From a virus, in the IMG/VR virus record IMGVR_UViG_3300008120_000180, positions 1-61,701 of that record: a stretch of 61,701 bases of DNA; one strand, 5' to 3'. A program made the translations under genes and the position numbers. A model generated the notes under the pieces. The model had not been told where the DNA came from, did no database searches, and saw only the letters and a program-made list of their open reading frames with translations. Below are positions 12,001 through 21,480 of the stretch, in pieces. How positions within the stretch are numbered: position 1 is the stretch's first letter; each line of letters begins with the position of its first letter.

Positions 12001-15000
12001 TAGAAAGGATTATAATTATATCTTCCTTCGTATAGAGATTCATCTTTAACAGAAAGAATCTTAGAGAAATATCTTAACCCAGCTGGGTGAATTGTTTGTT
12101 CTATCAACTTACCAAAAATATTCGCAGATTGATCTGAGATAATTTCGTAAGAGAAATCTTGGTAATATTCAGAATCTTGAATTTTCTTTTGTGAAGATGG
12201 TTGAGAATCTGTTCCAATATAAGAACCATCATAAGTTAATAGAGAAGAAACATTTCCAATAAAAGAAGCATCAGTTCCACCATTTGTAGTAAAAGATGTG
12301 AAGCCTTGAGGGAAATTAAAACCGAAATTTTCAATCTTATAATCAGTTATAGAATTATCAGAAACTTGTGTAAATTTATGGATCTGATATAAGCCAGTTG
12401 ACCCAAGAGATACAAGAGATCCAGTAGAACCTGCTAGTGCACCAGCATAACTTGTAAATAGTTGAAAACCTGTTGAACCAGTAATTCTTGCGTAATAAGT
12501 TTCGCCATCAGTTAAACCGATTGGTCCAGAAGATCCAACTGGCCCTGTTGCGCCATTAAAAGAGTAAATAATTTTTCTACCAGTTTTAAAATTATGCGGA
12601 CTTACGAAAGTTATTGTTTTAGAAGTTGGATTAATATTCGCAATTAATTCAGGATCATAAAGAGAATGATATTCTGATACTCCAGTTGAACCGATCGCAA
12701 CTAAAGAACCAGTAGAACCTGCTATGGCGCCAGCATAATTCTTGTATAACTGAACTCCAGTTGCACCAGTAATTCTTGCATAGTAAGTTGTATTATCTTT
12801 TAATCCAATCGGTGCAAGATATAATGTATGATTTTGATTTAACCCAGTTGCACCTAGAGGAACAATTCCAGTAGATCCACCATTTATTGCCAAATCATAT
12901 GAAGAATATAGATTAACATATTGATTCGGAATATCCGAATACATTAAAGCTGTTCTAGAAACTGCAGTCGTTGCTCCAACTTCGCCTGAGAAAGAAACGA
13001 TTGGTGGAATACTGTATCCGAAACCACTATCAGTGACTTTAATAGTATTAACAGAACCAGAAGAAATTGTACATGTTCCTAATGCATTTCTACCAATTGC
13101 TCTCCAATTATTAGTTACACCAAAATTATGTGTAGGAACAGATGAACTATCTGCAATAAAATTAGCTGCCCTATAGAATTTAGAAGAAACACCAGTGGCA
13201 CCAGGGATAGCAAAATTTACTTGAATTTGCGTCTTAGGAACAAAACCTGTAGATCCAATATTAGCAGCACCACTATTAAATGTTGTTGCTCCGGTGTATG
13301 GGTTTGTAAATGTTAATGTTGGGGCGACAGTATAATTCGATCCGCCAGAATAATTAGCAATTATAGAATAATTTGTCGTGAATCCTGATGCCCCAGCAAT
13401 TGTAACTGTTGGAGCAGAAGTATAACCAGTTCCAGCTTGAATTAAAGAAATAGAAGAAACACTAACACCTGTTGAACCATATTGTAAAGTTGCTAATCCT
13501 GTTGCGCCTGATCCTCCACCACCAGTAAAGATAAGACCATAAAGTCCTGGTGACATATAATTTGATATTCCAGTAGCACCAATTGTTAAACTACCTATAT
13601 TAAGCGGAATATCTACTTTAGCTACAATTCCAGAATCATCGGAGATATTTTTACCAACATAATAAGATACATCATCTATTAAACCAATCGGTCCTGTTGC
13701 TCCTTCTGGTCCAGTTGCACCATTAAATGAATAAATGACTCTATCGCCGATATTATAAGTATGATCTTCATTAAATATGATTCGATTATTCACATAATCG
13801 ACATTATCTTTTATGTTAAAATTCGCAATCGTAGTTTTATTATCGGCACTTTGGCCAAATGTATATGTTAAGCTATCGCCAGTTGCGAAATTATGATTAT
13901 TTCTAAAGGTTATCGTCTTAGATGTACCATTTACATCCGATGCGATATTAAAAGATCTATATAATAGAGAAGCAATATCTGAGATAACAAAATATCTAGG
14001 TTCGGAAGTTATAGTATCGGTATTCGTCACCCTAGCTATAAAAGAAGGATTTGCTAAAATTTGATCGCCGAATGAATAGTTAATTCCACCATCTACAATA
14101 TCTAATGAAACGATACAAGGATTAACTGCACCAATAGGATCATCAGATTTCGTCTTATCTAGATTATAGATCTTAATATCTTCACCAGAAATATCAAAAG
14201 TTCCATTAATATCTGTTAAATTCAACTCAAAAACAGTACCTGTTCCAGCAATTGCTACATCATGGATTGATTGTATTACTGCAGTTGTTCCTGATGTTAC
14301 ACCGATTATTTTCTCGCCCAGATAAAGATCAGTAAAATCTTCTTCAGAAATAGAAGTATCGAAAGGAGCGATTCTTATAACAGAATCTTGCGTCCATTTT
14401 CCATCAGATACTCTAAGCATATCAACTTTTGGAAAGTAAAGCTCAACATCGGAATCGAATAGAATTCTGAATAGAAATTTAATTGATTTCTCTGCACCCT
14501 TTGAGTTATAAAATTGCTTTATAAACTTAATAAATTTTTTAGTATCTACTTCTCTTGAAGATATAGAAGAATCTACTTCAGTATATAACCTTTCAGGAAT
14601 CTTAGGAGAAAATTCTTTTCTCAACGAATCAACGAATAATTCTATAGATTCATCGATATCTCTTGATGATTTGGCCGCAGCGACTCCTGCATTAATATTT
14701 CCGAATTTAAGAGTTGCAACCGCTTCTGCAACACATCCACTTCCACCACCACCAGTTACAATTGCAATAGGTGCTTCGTCTTCTGTGTAATCTGATCCTG
14801 AATTAGTTACAACAATCTTCTTTACTACACCAGATTCTATAACAGGATATCCAGAAGCAGCAGCTGCTGATCCAGTTTTCGGGTCATTAATATAAACTCC
14901 GTTCGAATCTTTCGTTTGGAAATATACTATTACAGGATTAATACCTCCAGTACTAATAAATTTAGTAGTCACACCAGCAAAAGAAGTTGGTGCGTTAGTA

Positions 15001-15593
15001 GTTCCGGTAGCACCATGATATGGTCCTGCAGTAAATTTGTGTGTTTGAGAAATTCCAGTATTAGATAGATTTACTAATGCACCTGTTGCGCCAGAAACAG
15101 CACCAGCTCTTGTATTGAATATCTGTAATGTATTTGAATTTACTGGTCGGACCCAATAAGTATTATTATCAACTAAACCTATAACACCAGTTGCACCAGC
15201 TGGTCCAGTGGCACCATTAAAAGAATAAATTACTTCATCACCTGTAGATAAACCATGTGAAGTTACATTTAAATATTCCGAAGATGCATTAGCTGTATTA
15301 ATATTAAATGTTTTTGTAATCGAAGATGATGTAGATTTACCGATTACTTGATAAACTCTATTATTAAATGAAAATCTAGAACCACCTTCATATGTGGTAT
15401 TTCCTTGCCAAGCAACTATAGGATTATAACCAGATCCACCTTCGATAACCTTTACAGCTACAATTTTTCCTGTTTCTTCATCAAGAAAATCGTAGTATTG
15501 TTCCATTAATTCTAAGAATAATGGATATTCTTCTCTAATAAATTGTGGAATCTGAGATTTGACGAATATTTTCTTTTTATGAGGAGTGTGCAT
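9057..15593 (-). CDS. 7: Baseplate wedge protein gp7, greatly expanded
   Basis: Encodes 2178 residues, about twice T4 gp7 (1032). The N-terminus (SQIPQFIREEYPLFLELMEQ) is typical of the cyanophage-type form. Around residues 350-390 the segment FYNSKGAEKSIKFLFRILF followed by VELYF matches T4 gp7 (FYSTKGIEASYKFLFKVLYNEEVEIE), and IEQTIHPAGLRYFSKIL near residue 1170 resembles its RFVHPVGFGF region. Between and after these lie many beta modules: about five copies of an 'HxFxTGDxxIYSFNGATGP...YYV' unit, several GSGYxxxPxVxIxG units, and about thirty GATG or GSTG tetrapeptides. gp7 is the large scaffold of each wedge. Whether the insertions are surface decorations or host-binding domains is unknown. 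Confidence 0.85.
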   Translation of the reverse strand: MHTPHKKKIFVKSQIPQFIREEYPLFLELMEQYYDFLDEETGKIVAVKVIEGGSGYNPIVAWQGNTTYEGGSRFSFNNRVYQVIGKSTSSSITKTFNINTANASSEYLNVTSHGLSTGDEVIYSFNGATGPAGATGVIGLVDNNTYWVRPVNSNTLQIFNTRAGAVSGATGALVNLSNTGISQTHKFTAGPYHGATGTTNAPTSFAGVTTKFISTGGINPVIVYFQTKDSNGVYINDPKTGSAAAASGYPVIESGVVKKIVVTNSGSDYTEDEAPIAIVTGGGGSGCVAEAVATLKFGNINAGVAAAKSSRDIDESIELFVDSLRKEFSPKIPERLYTEVDSSISSREVDTKKFIKFIKQFYNSKGAEKSIKFLFRILFDSDVELYFPKVDMLRVSDGKWTQDSVIRIAPFDTSISEEDFTDLYLGEKIIGVTSGTTAVIQSIHDVAIAGTGTVFELNLTDINGTFDISGEDIKIYNLDKTKSDDPIGAVNPCIVSLDIVDGGINYSFGDQILANPSFIARVTNTDTITSEPRYFVISDIASLLYRSFNIASDVNGTSKTITFRNNHNFATGDSLTYTFGQSADNKTTIANFNIKDNVDYVNNRIIFNEDHTYNIGDRVIYSFNGATGPEGATGPIGLIDDVSYYVGKNISDDSGIVAKVDIPLNIGSLTIGATGISNYMSPGLYGLIFTGGGGSGATGLATLQYGSTGVSVSSISLIQAGTGYTSAPTVTIAGASGFTTNYSIIANYSGGSNYTVAPTLTFTNPYTGATTFNSGAANIGSTGFVPKTQIQVNFAIPGATGVSSKFYRAANFIADSSSVPTHNFGVTNNWRAIGRNALGTCTISSGSVNTIKVTDSGFGYSIPPIVSFSGEVGATTAVSRTALMYSDIPNQYVNLYSSYDLAINGGSTGIVPLGATGLNQNHTLYLAPIGLKDNTTYYARITGATGVQLYKNYAGAIAGSTGSLVAIGSTGVSEYHSLYDPELIANINPTSKTITFVSPHNFKTGRKIIYSFNGATGPVGSSGPIGLTDGETYYARITGSTGFQLFTSYAGALAGSTGSLVSLGSTGLYQIHKFTQVSDNSITDYKIENFGFNFPQGFTSFTTNGGTDASFIGNVSSLLTYDGSYIGTDSQPSSQKKIQDSEYYQDFSYEIISDQSANIFGKLIEQTIHPAGLRYFSKILSVKDESLYEGRYNYNPFYYQYTYFVEGSPDNSFDITDLLDNGTEWQAGDSVSVGTTENPTKIFVRISGNDYVYIVSESGTFGATPPAAISGEQTNGTAKLIFSGVAEKLLSVYVNGELKEFNVDYFMADANTVEFYSPLPVGSIVRIYKREETPFDTDYNEYAKTYTTITIRRNNYVKDSIRAYKWFAGLPSTPTTWSGATGGPSAVNDLIQWLDNYYIVTTAGTTGKNPPVHEIGSATNGTCILKYFNPFKGYVGDILYHNTNFYKITGTTNANISGIFGQTAPTHTSGTATNGKVILEYYEPGFRFWVGSTGYEPNEIIYHNSNWYKVINSSTATSGVSGPVHNFGTQTNGTLNLQHHTIDHDFVTTIPVVSQLDPGKAMLGPTVNDIVRNVNSGIPDYFQDFIGTITSPGNGVTSTIDASGGAANVGLSSEDDEYTNYSMIITVNGGTLDNTKYVRRITNYNGTTKVFTLSHNIDKGTSPTSLSYRLIQNYILSSVSGATGGTGIFGLSPYDPAYELNAIVKKEFSFDPTNQISSNTISLFSGATGLGYPGATGYYHGLSTGDKVVYYNNGNADVSGLTSGTKYWVTVTSPTSVKLATNYDNSGAGATGALTPSNISITAGSTGIHKLYLENNSYPYYNIIITSGGGVNSVLNILEYNEIDNTISCEGNPGTIIADGATGVANESTYYIYPDLYRIPTGATGPNGTIYNDDHFSGSVVSIVISSGGQGYQISDTISIVGGYGSGAVASIGSVDGNGKITSINVTSSGSGYIYEPRVTVNSATGTGVSLYPIMKTINGVGVGLNYNYSTYGHYVFVLSGTTKTTTGSAVAGSEFITIDSGFDTSNIRTGTIVSGTGIATGTIVTDIAVVDTGLSITKKIKLSQYTTGSVSGTITFTSKRPYPDFEYGETINQVSIINPSITNKLRVIKCDYINNVLYVEKDEESDELNSTNNLTRVRDSSTLQITGATGIYVTGEMYSGWKSTNVPVESIIKVYPI

Positions 15594-15595
15594 TT

Positions 15596-17410
15596 TTACT
15601 CTACTGTCATATTTATTGAAACGTCAGTATCTACGATAGTTAATATATTGTTTCTAAATGAAGTAACTGTATACTCGAATGGTTCTGAAATTAAATCTAA
15701 TGTATTATCTTCATTAGGTATTGAAGATGGTTTAAAATTTGTAATTTGAACTAAACCAGAGTTATAATTTATCGTACCGGCATTCGCTTTGACTATTACT
15801 TTTGTACCAGCCGAGAACTTATAGATTCTTAATAATCCAGAAGAATCATCCTCAAGATAATAATCTTCATTAGACAATCCAAGAGTTGAATCGTTAACTG
15901 CTTTAAACGAAGATAAGCTAGCGAAAGTTCCTTCTCTTAATCTATTTTGGAAATTAATCGTATAAGTTGATGTGACATCTAATATTATGTCAATATTCTT
16001 TCTTAATTTAATAGAAGAATAATTTGAAATAATTGATGAATCTGCGTTATCAATTGAGCTTACGAATTTAGAATATGAAAATCTTGTACCAAATTTAATC
16101 AAATTTTCGACATTGAAATTGCTAATTGTCTGTCTTACTATTGAAGATAATTCAGAAGAAGTGTAAATTGTTCTTTTTGGATCAAATAAAACTGAAGAAT
16201 TTACAGTAATAAAAGTATATTCAGGATCTATAATTTCAGGAATAATTGAGATAATATTCTTATCTCCTAATACATTATTTAAGATTTCTTGTTTAACGGA
16301 ATTAGTTACTCTAAATCCTTTCTTCGGTTTAAAAGAAATAAAAACTTTCCCATAGATTGGCGGAACATTATCTTGACCACCCCAAACCGAAATAGATTCT
16401 GCTTGCGGATAATCTCTTTCTAAAAAAAACTTATAATCTTCTGCAGTAACTGCTCTTCCTTGAGTGTAGAAATTGTTAAGAGCACTTGTTCTTATTGATT
16501 CGATTCCTTCTTCAGCTGATCCAGAATGTGACACCTCAACATTATCATACACAATATCAGAAGATCCGAAAGTTTCTAGACCCACATCTCTTCCTGTTCC
16601 AATAGTAGTCGATAGAGTAAATTTTGAAATACCGTTGGCCGCTTCGCCTGAAGAAGTTTGGAATGTAATAAGAACTGTGTCGCCAGCCTCAGGCTTCTTA
16701 CCTAAAACACCATCGCCAAATTGAATAATGTAATTTCTATCAACAGATTCGAACAAATAAAAAATTTGTTCTTCTGAATCTAAAATAGTAATATCAGAAA
16801 CAAGATTATAAGTTTGTAGATCTCCAGTTTGACCTAATTCTTTTACATACACTTCAATCGAATCCGTATCAATATTGAAATTATTGATAAAGAATTTTTC
16901 TCCAGCAGTTGCAGTTATAGGATATCTTATCGTGAATCTTGATCCTTCTCTTAAACGGACGTCTGTGAATGTATAATATCCGCCAGATACTCTAGAAGTA
17001 TAAGCAACAACTGGTTGAAAAATATAAGTTGTTCCATCAATATCACCAGTAAAATTTGTAGTTTTATCGAGAGTTAATGATGTGTTTTCTGGATCCGTTG
17101 TTGGTATTCTGAAGGAAATATTTGATATAGCAGATTTTCTTGATCTTGGTGTGTAGCCTAAATTTTTAGCAATAGAAACAATCGATGATCTTGTTTGGGC
17201 TGTGTCAATGAAATTTTCATTTAAAGCCATATTAAGATATACCGCATTATAATGCGTATTGTAAGCAAGTATATCTAGGATAAGTGCTAAACCAGAACCT
17301 TCGAAATTATAATCTGTGAATGTGGTGTTGTTAGCAATATAAGCAGCTATATTGGCTCTTATTGTTTCGAAATCTAAATCTGAAACTAACTTGGAAATTC
17401 TTTCTGCCAT
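15596..17410 (-). CDS. 6: Baseplate wedge subunit gp6
   Basis: Encodes 604 residues (T4 gp6 is 660). The N-terminal segment YNFEGSGLALILDILAYNTHYNAVY matches, part by part, the T4 signature YDFEGSRLNVLCDLLAYNTLY and continues with NFIDTAQTRSSIVSIAKNLGY. The central TAEDYKFFLERDYPQAESI corresponds to the gp6/J-like 'TATDYDTFVSERFGSI' region. gp6 dimers form the inner ring that joins neighbouring wedges and controls the sheath-triggering change of the baseplate. It lies 2 bp downstream of gp25 and 2 bp upstream of gp7, the T4 partners it binds. No unusual feature apart from weak ribosome sites. Confidence 0.92.
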   Translation of the reverse strand: MAERISKLVSDLDFETIRANIAAYIANNTTFTDYNFEGSGLALILDILAYNTHYNAVYLNMALNENFIDTAQTRSSIVSIAKNLGYTPRSRKSAISNISFRIPTTDPENTSLTLDKTTNFTGDIDGTTYIFQPVVAYTSRVSGGYYTFTDVRLREGSRFTIRYPITATAGEKFFINNFNIDTDSIEVYVKELGQTGDLQTYNLVSDITILDSEEQIFYLFESVDRNYIIQFGDGVLGKKPEAGDTVLITFQTSSGEAANGISKFTLSTTIGTGRDVGLETFGSSDIVYDNVEVSHSGSAEEGIESIRTSALNNFYTQGRAVTAEDYKFFLERDYPQAESISVWGGQDNVPPIYGKVFISFKPKKGFRVTNSVKQEILNNVLGDKNIISIIPEIIDPEYTFITVNSSVLFDPKRTIYTSSELSSIVRQTISNFNVENLIKFGTRFSYSKFVSSIDNADSSIISNYSSIKLRKNIDIILDVTSTYTINFQNRLREGTFASLSSFKAVNDSTLGLSNEDYYLEDDSSGLLRIYKFSAGTKVIVKANAGTINYNSGLVQITNFKPSSIPNEDNTLDLISEPFEYTVTSFRNNILTIVDTDVSINMTVE

Positions 17411-17411
17411 T

Positions 17412-17807
17412 TTATCTTATTCTCTCTAGCTGTACTCTTACGGATACTGGTTGCTCAATATTAACAACATAAAATGAGATTTCTATTTCAATACCATTTT
17501 GATCTGGAAAATCTTTTACTATAACATCAATTACTCTTGCTCTCGGTTCGAAATTATTTATACAATTTTCTATATTGATCTGCAAAATAGTAGCAGTCTC
17601 AGGAGTAATGTTTTCAAACAAAGATCCATAAACACCAGAACCTATTTCTGGGTGAAATAATCTTTCTGAAAAGTTTGTCATAACCAACAATTTAACTGAT
17701 CTCTTAACTGCATCCACATCAGTTAAGGTGTAAATATCTTTTGTTTTTGGATTTTTCTGAAAAGATAAATCTATATCTTTATATCTATTCGTTAAAGTGG
17801 TTGGCAT
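17412..17807 (-). CDS. 25: Baseplate wedge subunit gp25
   Basis: Encodes 131 residues, the normal size of T4 gp25 (132). It has the family's central VKRSVKLLVMTNFSERLFHP segment and the GSGVYGSLFE and FEPRARVIDV motifs of the gp25/gpW 'lysozyme-like' baseplate fold, which has no enzymatic activity in this family. gp25 sits at the wedge core where the first sheath ring contacts the baseplate. It is transcribed just before gp6. The upstream sequence contains CATAAATA, one mismatch from a late box, and no clear ribosome site close to the ATG. Confidence 0.93.
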   Translation of the reverse strand: MPTTLTNRYKDIDLSFQKNPKTKDIYTLTDVDAVKRSVKLLVMTNFSERLFHPEIGSGVYGSLFENITPETATILQINIENCINNFEPRARVIDVIVKDFPDQNGIEIEISFYVVNIEQPVSVRVQLERIR

Positions 17808-17820
17808 ATAATCTATTTAT

Positions 17821-18729
17821 TTATGAAAAGAACGGAATCTTTGGAATAGAAGATAAGGTAGTGATTGTTGTATTCAAAGAATCTATTGTTGTGTTTAAAG
17901 AATTATATAGAGTAACATACTGATTATTTCTAGGATCAATTGCTGCTGGTAATGTTGGTAAAGTTTTTCTACTCTTTCTCTTATTCTTAAAGAAAGAATT
18001 GATCTTCTTTACATTATTTGCGATATTCTTAACATTTTGGGCTGTAGCAATTAAATTATTTGCAATATTTTGAACATTAGCAACTGTATTTGCAACATTA
18101 TTAATTTGAATAAGAGCTTCATTTACATTCGGAATATTTCCAGTAACACCGAAACCTAATGCATTTATGTTTGTTGTTAATGTTGACATATTTGTTAAAT
18201 CATTTGAGATAGAAGATAATCCGTTATTTACATATTCATTAATGTCATCTATCGATTGTTGAACAGTTGATGATGAGTTCTGAATAGTTGTAAGAGATTG
18301 GTTATCATCGATCAAATTCGCATAAGAATCGACTGTCCTTGAAAGTGATGATGATTGATTCCTTAATACAGCTGTTATGTTATCAATATTAGATAATGAT
18401 TCTTGAATATTATCTAAAGACATATTTTGCGTAATTCTTTGTAAGGAATTAACTGTGTTATTTACTGAACTAATTTGATTAACACTATCACTTAAAGCTG
18501 CATTAAGTTCATCAGAAATAATTCCTTCAGCTGAAAGAACTCCTAAAGAATTAAACGCTGATTCGTTTATTGTTCTCCAAGATACACCACGATTTATAAA
18601 TGGAGCGATAATAGCTGCTGCTTCCATTGCAATTGTTGCTGCTCTTTGTATTTTTGCTGTAATTGTTTTCGGTTTTTTAGCAGAAATTCCAGCAAATATA
18701 GTAGCTGTTGTTTGTACGTTTGGTATCAT
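17821..18729 (-). CDS. Helical structural protein between gp5 and gp25, unknown
   Basis: Encodes 302 residues. After a short Ala-rich N-terminal part (about residues 25-47, possibly amphipathic or membrane-associated) comes a long low-complexity helical region, residues 75-250, rich in N, S, I and L with irregular heptads. The C-terminus is basic (NKRKSRKTL) and then short. I do not recognise a family. Position, 4 bp after gp5 and before gp25, suggests a part of the baseplate hub or an assembly factor. A spike-tip PAAR protein is excluded: there is no Cys/His metal set. Function is unknown. Confidence 0.6.
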   Translation of the reverse strand: MIPNVQTTATIFAGISAKKPKTITAKIQRAATIAMEAAAIIAPFINRGVSWRTINESAFNSLGVLSAEGIISDELNAALSDSVNQISSVNNTVNSLQRITQNMSLDNIQESLSNIDNITAVLRNQSSSLSRTVDSYANLIDDNQSLTTIQNSSSTVQQSIDDINEYVNNGLSSISNDLTNMSTLTTNINALGFGVTGNIPNVNEALIQINNVANTVANVQNIANNLIATAQNVKNIANNVKKINSFFKNKRKSRKTLPTLPAAIDPRNNQYVTLYNSLNTTIDSLNTTITTLSSIPKIPFFS

Positions 18730-18733
18730 TTCT

Positions 18734-20110
18734 TTAAAATGGATTAAATGTTAGTGGCCCTGTCGGAGCCGTCTTTGGAAACTTTCTTGTTACCGTTGGT
18801 GCTTCTAAATTAATTCTCATATTAGATTTTGCATTTAAAAATCCTGCTTTTGCTTCTAAATCTAGATTAGTTCCAGCAACAATTTTCGTACTAATCAAAG
18901 AACCAACGCTTGTGTTAATTGTTGAATTTACAGATGTGAATGATGAATTAAGAGTTACTGAACCAACCGACCCAATTTCAGTTGAAACTGTAGAATTAAT
19001 AATAGTAGAAGTTAAAGATGATATATTCATATTCAACAAAGAAGACAGTCCCATTGTTGTTTTTGAAGCCATTGCAATTGATCCTAATGTTGTATTAACA
19101 TTGAAATTTGTATTGGCTGTCATTCTTATGTTTTCAGCAGATATATTTAAGTCTCCGCCAGCATCTATATTAATATCTTTTTCTGAAATAACAGAAACAT
19201 TATCATGACAATATAGAGAAGTTTCACCAACAGCCTGTATTGTAATCTTCTCTCCAGCCTGAACATTTATGTCATTTGCAGAATAAACATTACATCTTCC
19301 ATCAACTGTTATGTTTACAGAACCAGATACATATATTCTATCATCACCTAATATAATAGAATAATTATCTCCATTAACTTTTGTTAATTTATTAGCTTTC
19401 TTTTCACCATCTTCTTCTACTTCATAGATTTCGTAAAAAGTTCCTAATCTATGATATTCATGGATTCTCGTTTTATCTTTTGTATCGTCCCACTCTTTAA
19501 TGTGTCCAGATTCTGTTTGAAACACATGATTAAATGGATATTTTGCGTCATAAATTGGTAGAGGTTCAGACCAAGAAGTATCATCGCCTTCTTTTCTAGG
19601 ACCACCGTTATTAGATACACCTTCTAAGGCGACAGGAACAGTTTTTACAGCTTTATCTTTTCTTTGTTGGATAATTGTTTCTGAAATCTTTTCATTTCTT
19701 GCTAATCTATTTGTATCTGATTCTTTCAGATAGGAAGATTCTGGATACTTATTTGTTGGATCATTAAATCCTACTTGAGGATTTCCTTTCTTTTGAGGAA
19801 TACCACCAATTGTTCCGAACACAACAGGTTCTTGACAATTATCGCCATCTCTAAAGAAACCAACAACCCAAGTTCCTTCAACTGGTCCAACTGGTGCTTC
19901 TCCGATCCCATTCATAGAAGCAGAAGTAATCGGCATGATTGGATAAGCCCAAGGTAAATCTTCTGTTGGAATTTTATTCTTATCTTCTGTATGGATTCCA
20001 AGAATTCTTACACGAAGTCTTCCTAACTTCAATGGATCCATACGATCTTCTACTACGCCTTGGAACCAGACGAAATTATCGAATCCTATAAACGTATTTG
20101 TACTTGGCAT
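18734..20110 (-). CDS. 5: Baseplate hub spike gp5 lacking the lysozyme domain
   Basis: Encodes 458 residues (T4 gp5 is 575). Residues 10-115 form the OB-fold: WFQGVVEDRMDPLKLGRLRV, then DLPWAYPIMP and GTWVVGFFRDGDNCQEPVV, the gp5/VgrG signature. Residues 190-230 carry the ESGHIKEWDDT strand typical of the spike base, and residues 250-440 are a repetitive V/I/N/S beta-helix for the membrane-piercing needle. The T4 lysozyme domain normally inserted between the two is absent; a GH19-like lytic domain is instead fused to the tape-measure-like protein at 25181-27643. The gene overlaps the hub gene stop at 20110. Confidence 0.9.
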   Translation of the reverse strand: MPSTNTFIGFDNFVWFQGVVEDRMDPLKLGRLRVRILGIHTEDKNKIPTEDLPWAYPIMPITSASMNGIGEAPVGPVEGTWVVGFFRDGDNCQEPVVFGTIGGIPQKKGNPQVGFNDPTNKYPESSYLKESDTNRLARNEKISETIIQQRKDKAVKTVPVALEGVSNNGGPRKEGDDTSWSEPLPIYDAKYPFNHVFQTESGHIKEWDDTKDKTRIHEYHRLGTFYEIYEVEEDGEKKANKLTKVNGDNYSIILGDDRIYVSGSVNITVDGRCNVYSANDINVQAGEKITIQAVGETSLYCHDNVSVISEKDINIDAGGDLNISAENIRMTANTNFNVNTTLGSIAMASKTTMGLSSLLNMNISSLTSTIINSTVSTEIGSVGSVTLNSSFTSVNSTINTSVGSLISTKIVAGTNLDLEAKAGFLNAKSNMRINLEAPTVTRKFPKTAPTGPLTFNPF

Positions 20111-21480
20111 TATTCTACTACACTCTCTAGAGATTCTTTAGAACATTCTAAAGTCATATTATAAGAAGATCTATTTATGACATGTCGTATTGCCGTAATT
20201 AGAAAATTACCTCTGTAATATTTATCAAATTTGTTCTCACCACTAGATTCGGGTGAAGGTAAATCGAATTTAATAACATCTCCAGATTCTAATGTAGCAT
20301 CTCCGGTTACCACTATCTTAATTCTAAAATAATTAAGAGAAGATAATCTACTTAATTTAGAAGAAGATATATTTTGTAAGCGATTTGGATTTTCCGCTGT
20401 TCCTAAAGAAGTTAACATAATCCTGGATTCTTTATAAGAAGGATCATCGAATCTCTTATCGGATATATTTTTAACTCCAGAATATATTTTATTCTCAGAT
20501 AAATGATAGAAGTTTTCAAATTCTTTATCATAATTAAATGGTATTTTTTCCCATTCTTTTTTTGTAATATCATGAGTAATTAATGTGTTATTGAATAATC
20601 CTGTTGTATTATTTTCGATGGTATTGAAAGAATTTACAACTTCATAATTTAACGCATTAGAGTGCTCTGAATTATTTTGCAAATCATCTCCATCTGGTAA
20701 ATTTCCTGGCCTAAAGAATATAGTTTTTCTTGCATCATACGCAAGCATATCATCTATTGATAGAAACCAAAATTTTGAAGTTACTTCTTCGCTATATCTA
20801 CTTGAAGTATATCTTGCTCGGTCTCCTTCTGTTGGCCCATCGTTATATAATGTTTGAAAAAAGAAGAATCCTGGTGTGTTGTAAGTATATGAAATAGATC
20901 TAGATGCCAACCAATTAATTGTATAAAGAGGACTCCAATTTGGAATCACAACATTTGGTGCTTCGTGTGTTTTCTCAAATTCATAAGTTCCTGTAGTTCC
21001 AAAATCTTTATATATATTTTCGATAATTGAATTCATTGTCTTATTTTTATAAGATTTCGACACTTTAATGTTTCTATCAAGAACAGATTCTTCTGAAATA
21101 AAATGTATTTCGTAAGTTTGAGAACGTTCGTTTAACATAGTTCTATTTCTTACGTCAACAATTCTACCGAAATATTTAATTTTATTCTTCTTAATTTCCG
21201 TAAGACTTTTAATATCTGTCTTCTTATTCGGATCGATATATTGATGAACAGGAACTTCTAATTCAATAAGAATACCTTCATTACCTAAAATCGGTAAAGA
21301 ATTTAAACCACTTATGATGTTATTCGCATCAATTACTTCAATATAGCCACTAATAGTTGCTGTGAAAATTGATTCGAAAATATTGATTTCTGAGAAAATA
21401 GGAGATATATCCAGAAAGTTTTTTTCAGAAAATATAATAAGATTTTTAAGAGTATAATTTCCTGCTTGTAATTTACCCAT
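20110..21480 (-). CDS. 27: Baseplate hub protein, gp27-like
   Basis: Encodes 456 residues (T4 gp27 is 391). The N-terminal part (ISPIFSEINIFESIFTATIS, then GYIEVIDANNIISGL) and the C-terminal beta domain (ESGDVIKFDLPSP, RGNFLITAIRHVI, YNMTLECSK) fit the gp27/gpD hub family that trimerises around the spike and joins it to the tail tube. The call also rests on position: immediately upstream of gp5, its obligate partner, and downstream of gp53. Its start ATG at 21480 is adjacent to the gp53 stop. Identity to T4 gp27 is low by eye, so a structural comparison would be needed for certainty. Confidence 0.78.
   Translation of the reverse strand: MGKLQAGNYTLKNLIIFSEKNFLDISPIFSEINIFESIFTATISGYIEVIDANNIISGLNSLPILGNEGILIELEVPVHQYIDPNKKTDIKSLTEIKKNKIKYFGRIVDVRNRTMLNERSQTYEIHFISEESVLDRNIKVSKSYKNKTMNSIIENIYKDFGTTGTYEFEKTHEAPNVVIPNWSPLYTINWLASRSISYTYNTPGFFFFQTLYNDGPTEGDRARYTSSRYSEEVTSKFWFLSIDDMLAYDARKTIFFRPGNLPDGDDLQNNSEHSNALNYEVVNSFNTIENNTTGLFNNTLITHDITKKEWEKIPFNYDKEFENFYHLSENKIYSGVKNISDKRFDDPSYKESRIMLTSLGTAENPNRLQNISSSKLSRLSSLNYFRIKIVVTGDATLESGDVIKFDLPSPESSGENKFDKYYRGNFLITAIRHVINRSSYNMTLECSKESLESVVE

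Noticed and set aside
17821-18729. PAAR-type spike tip
   Set aside because: Product is 302 residues, helical and lacks the metal-binding His/Cys set.
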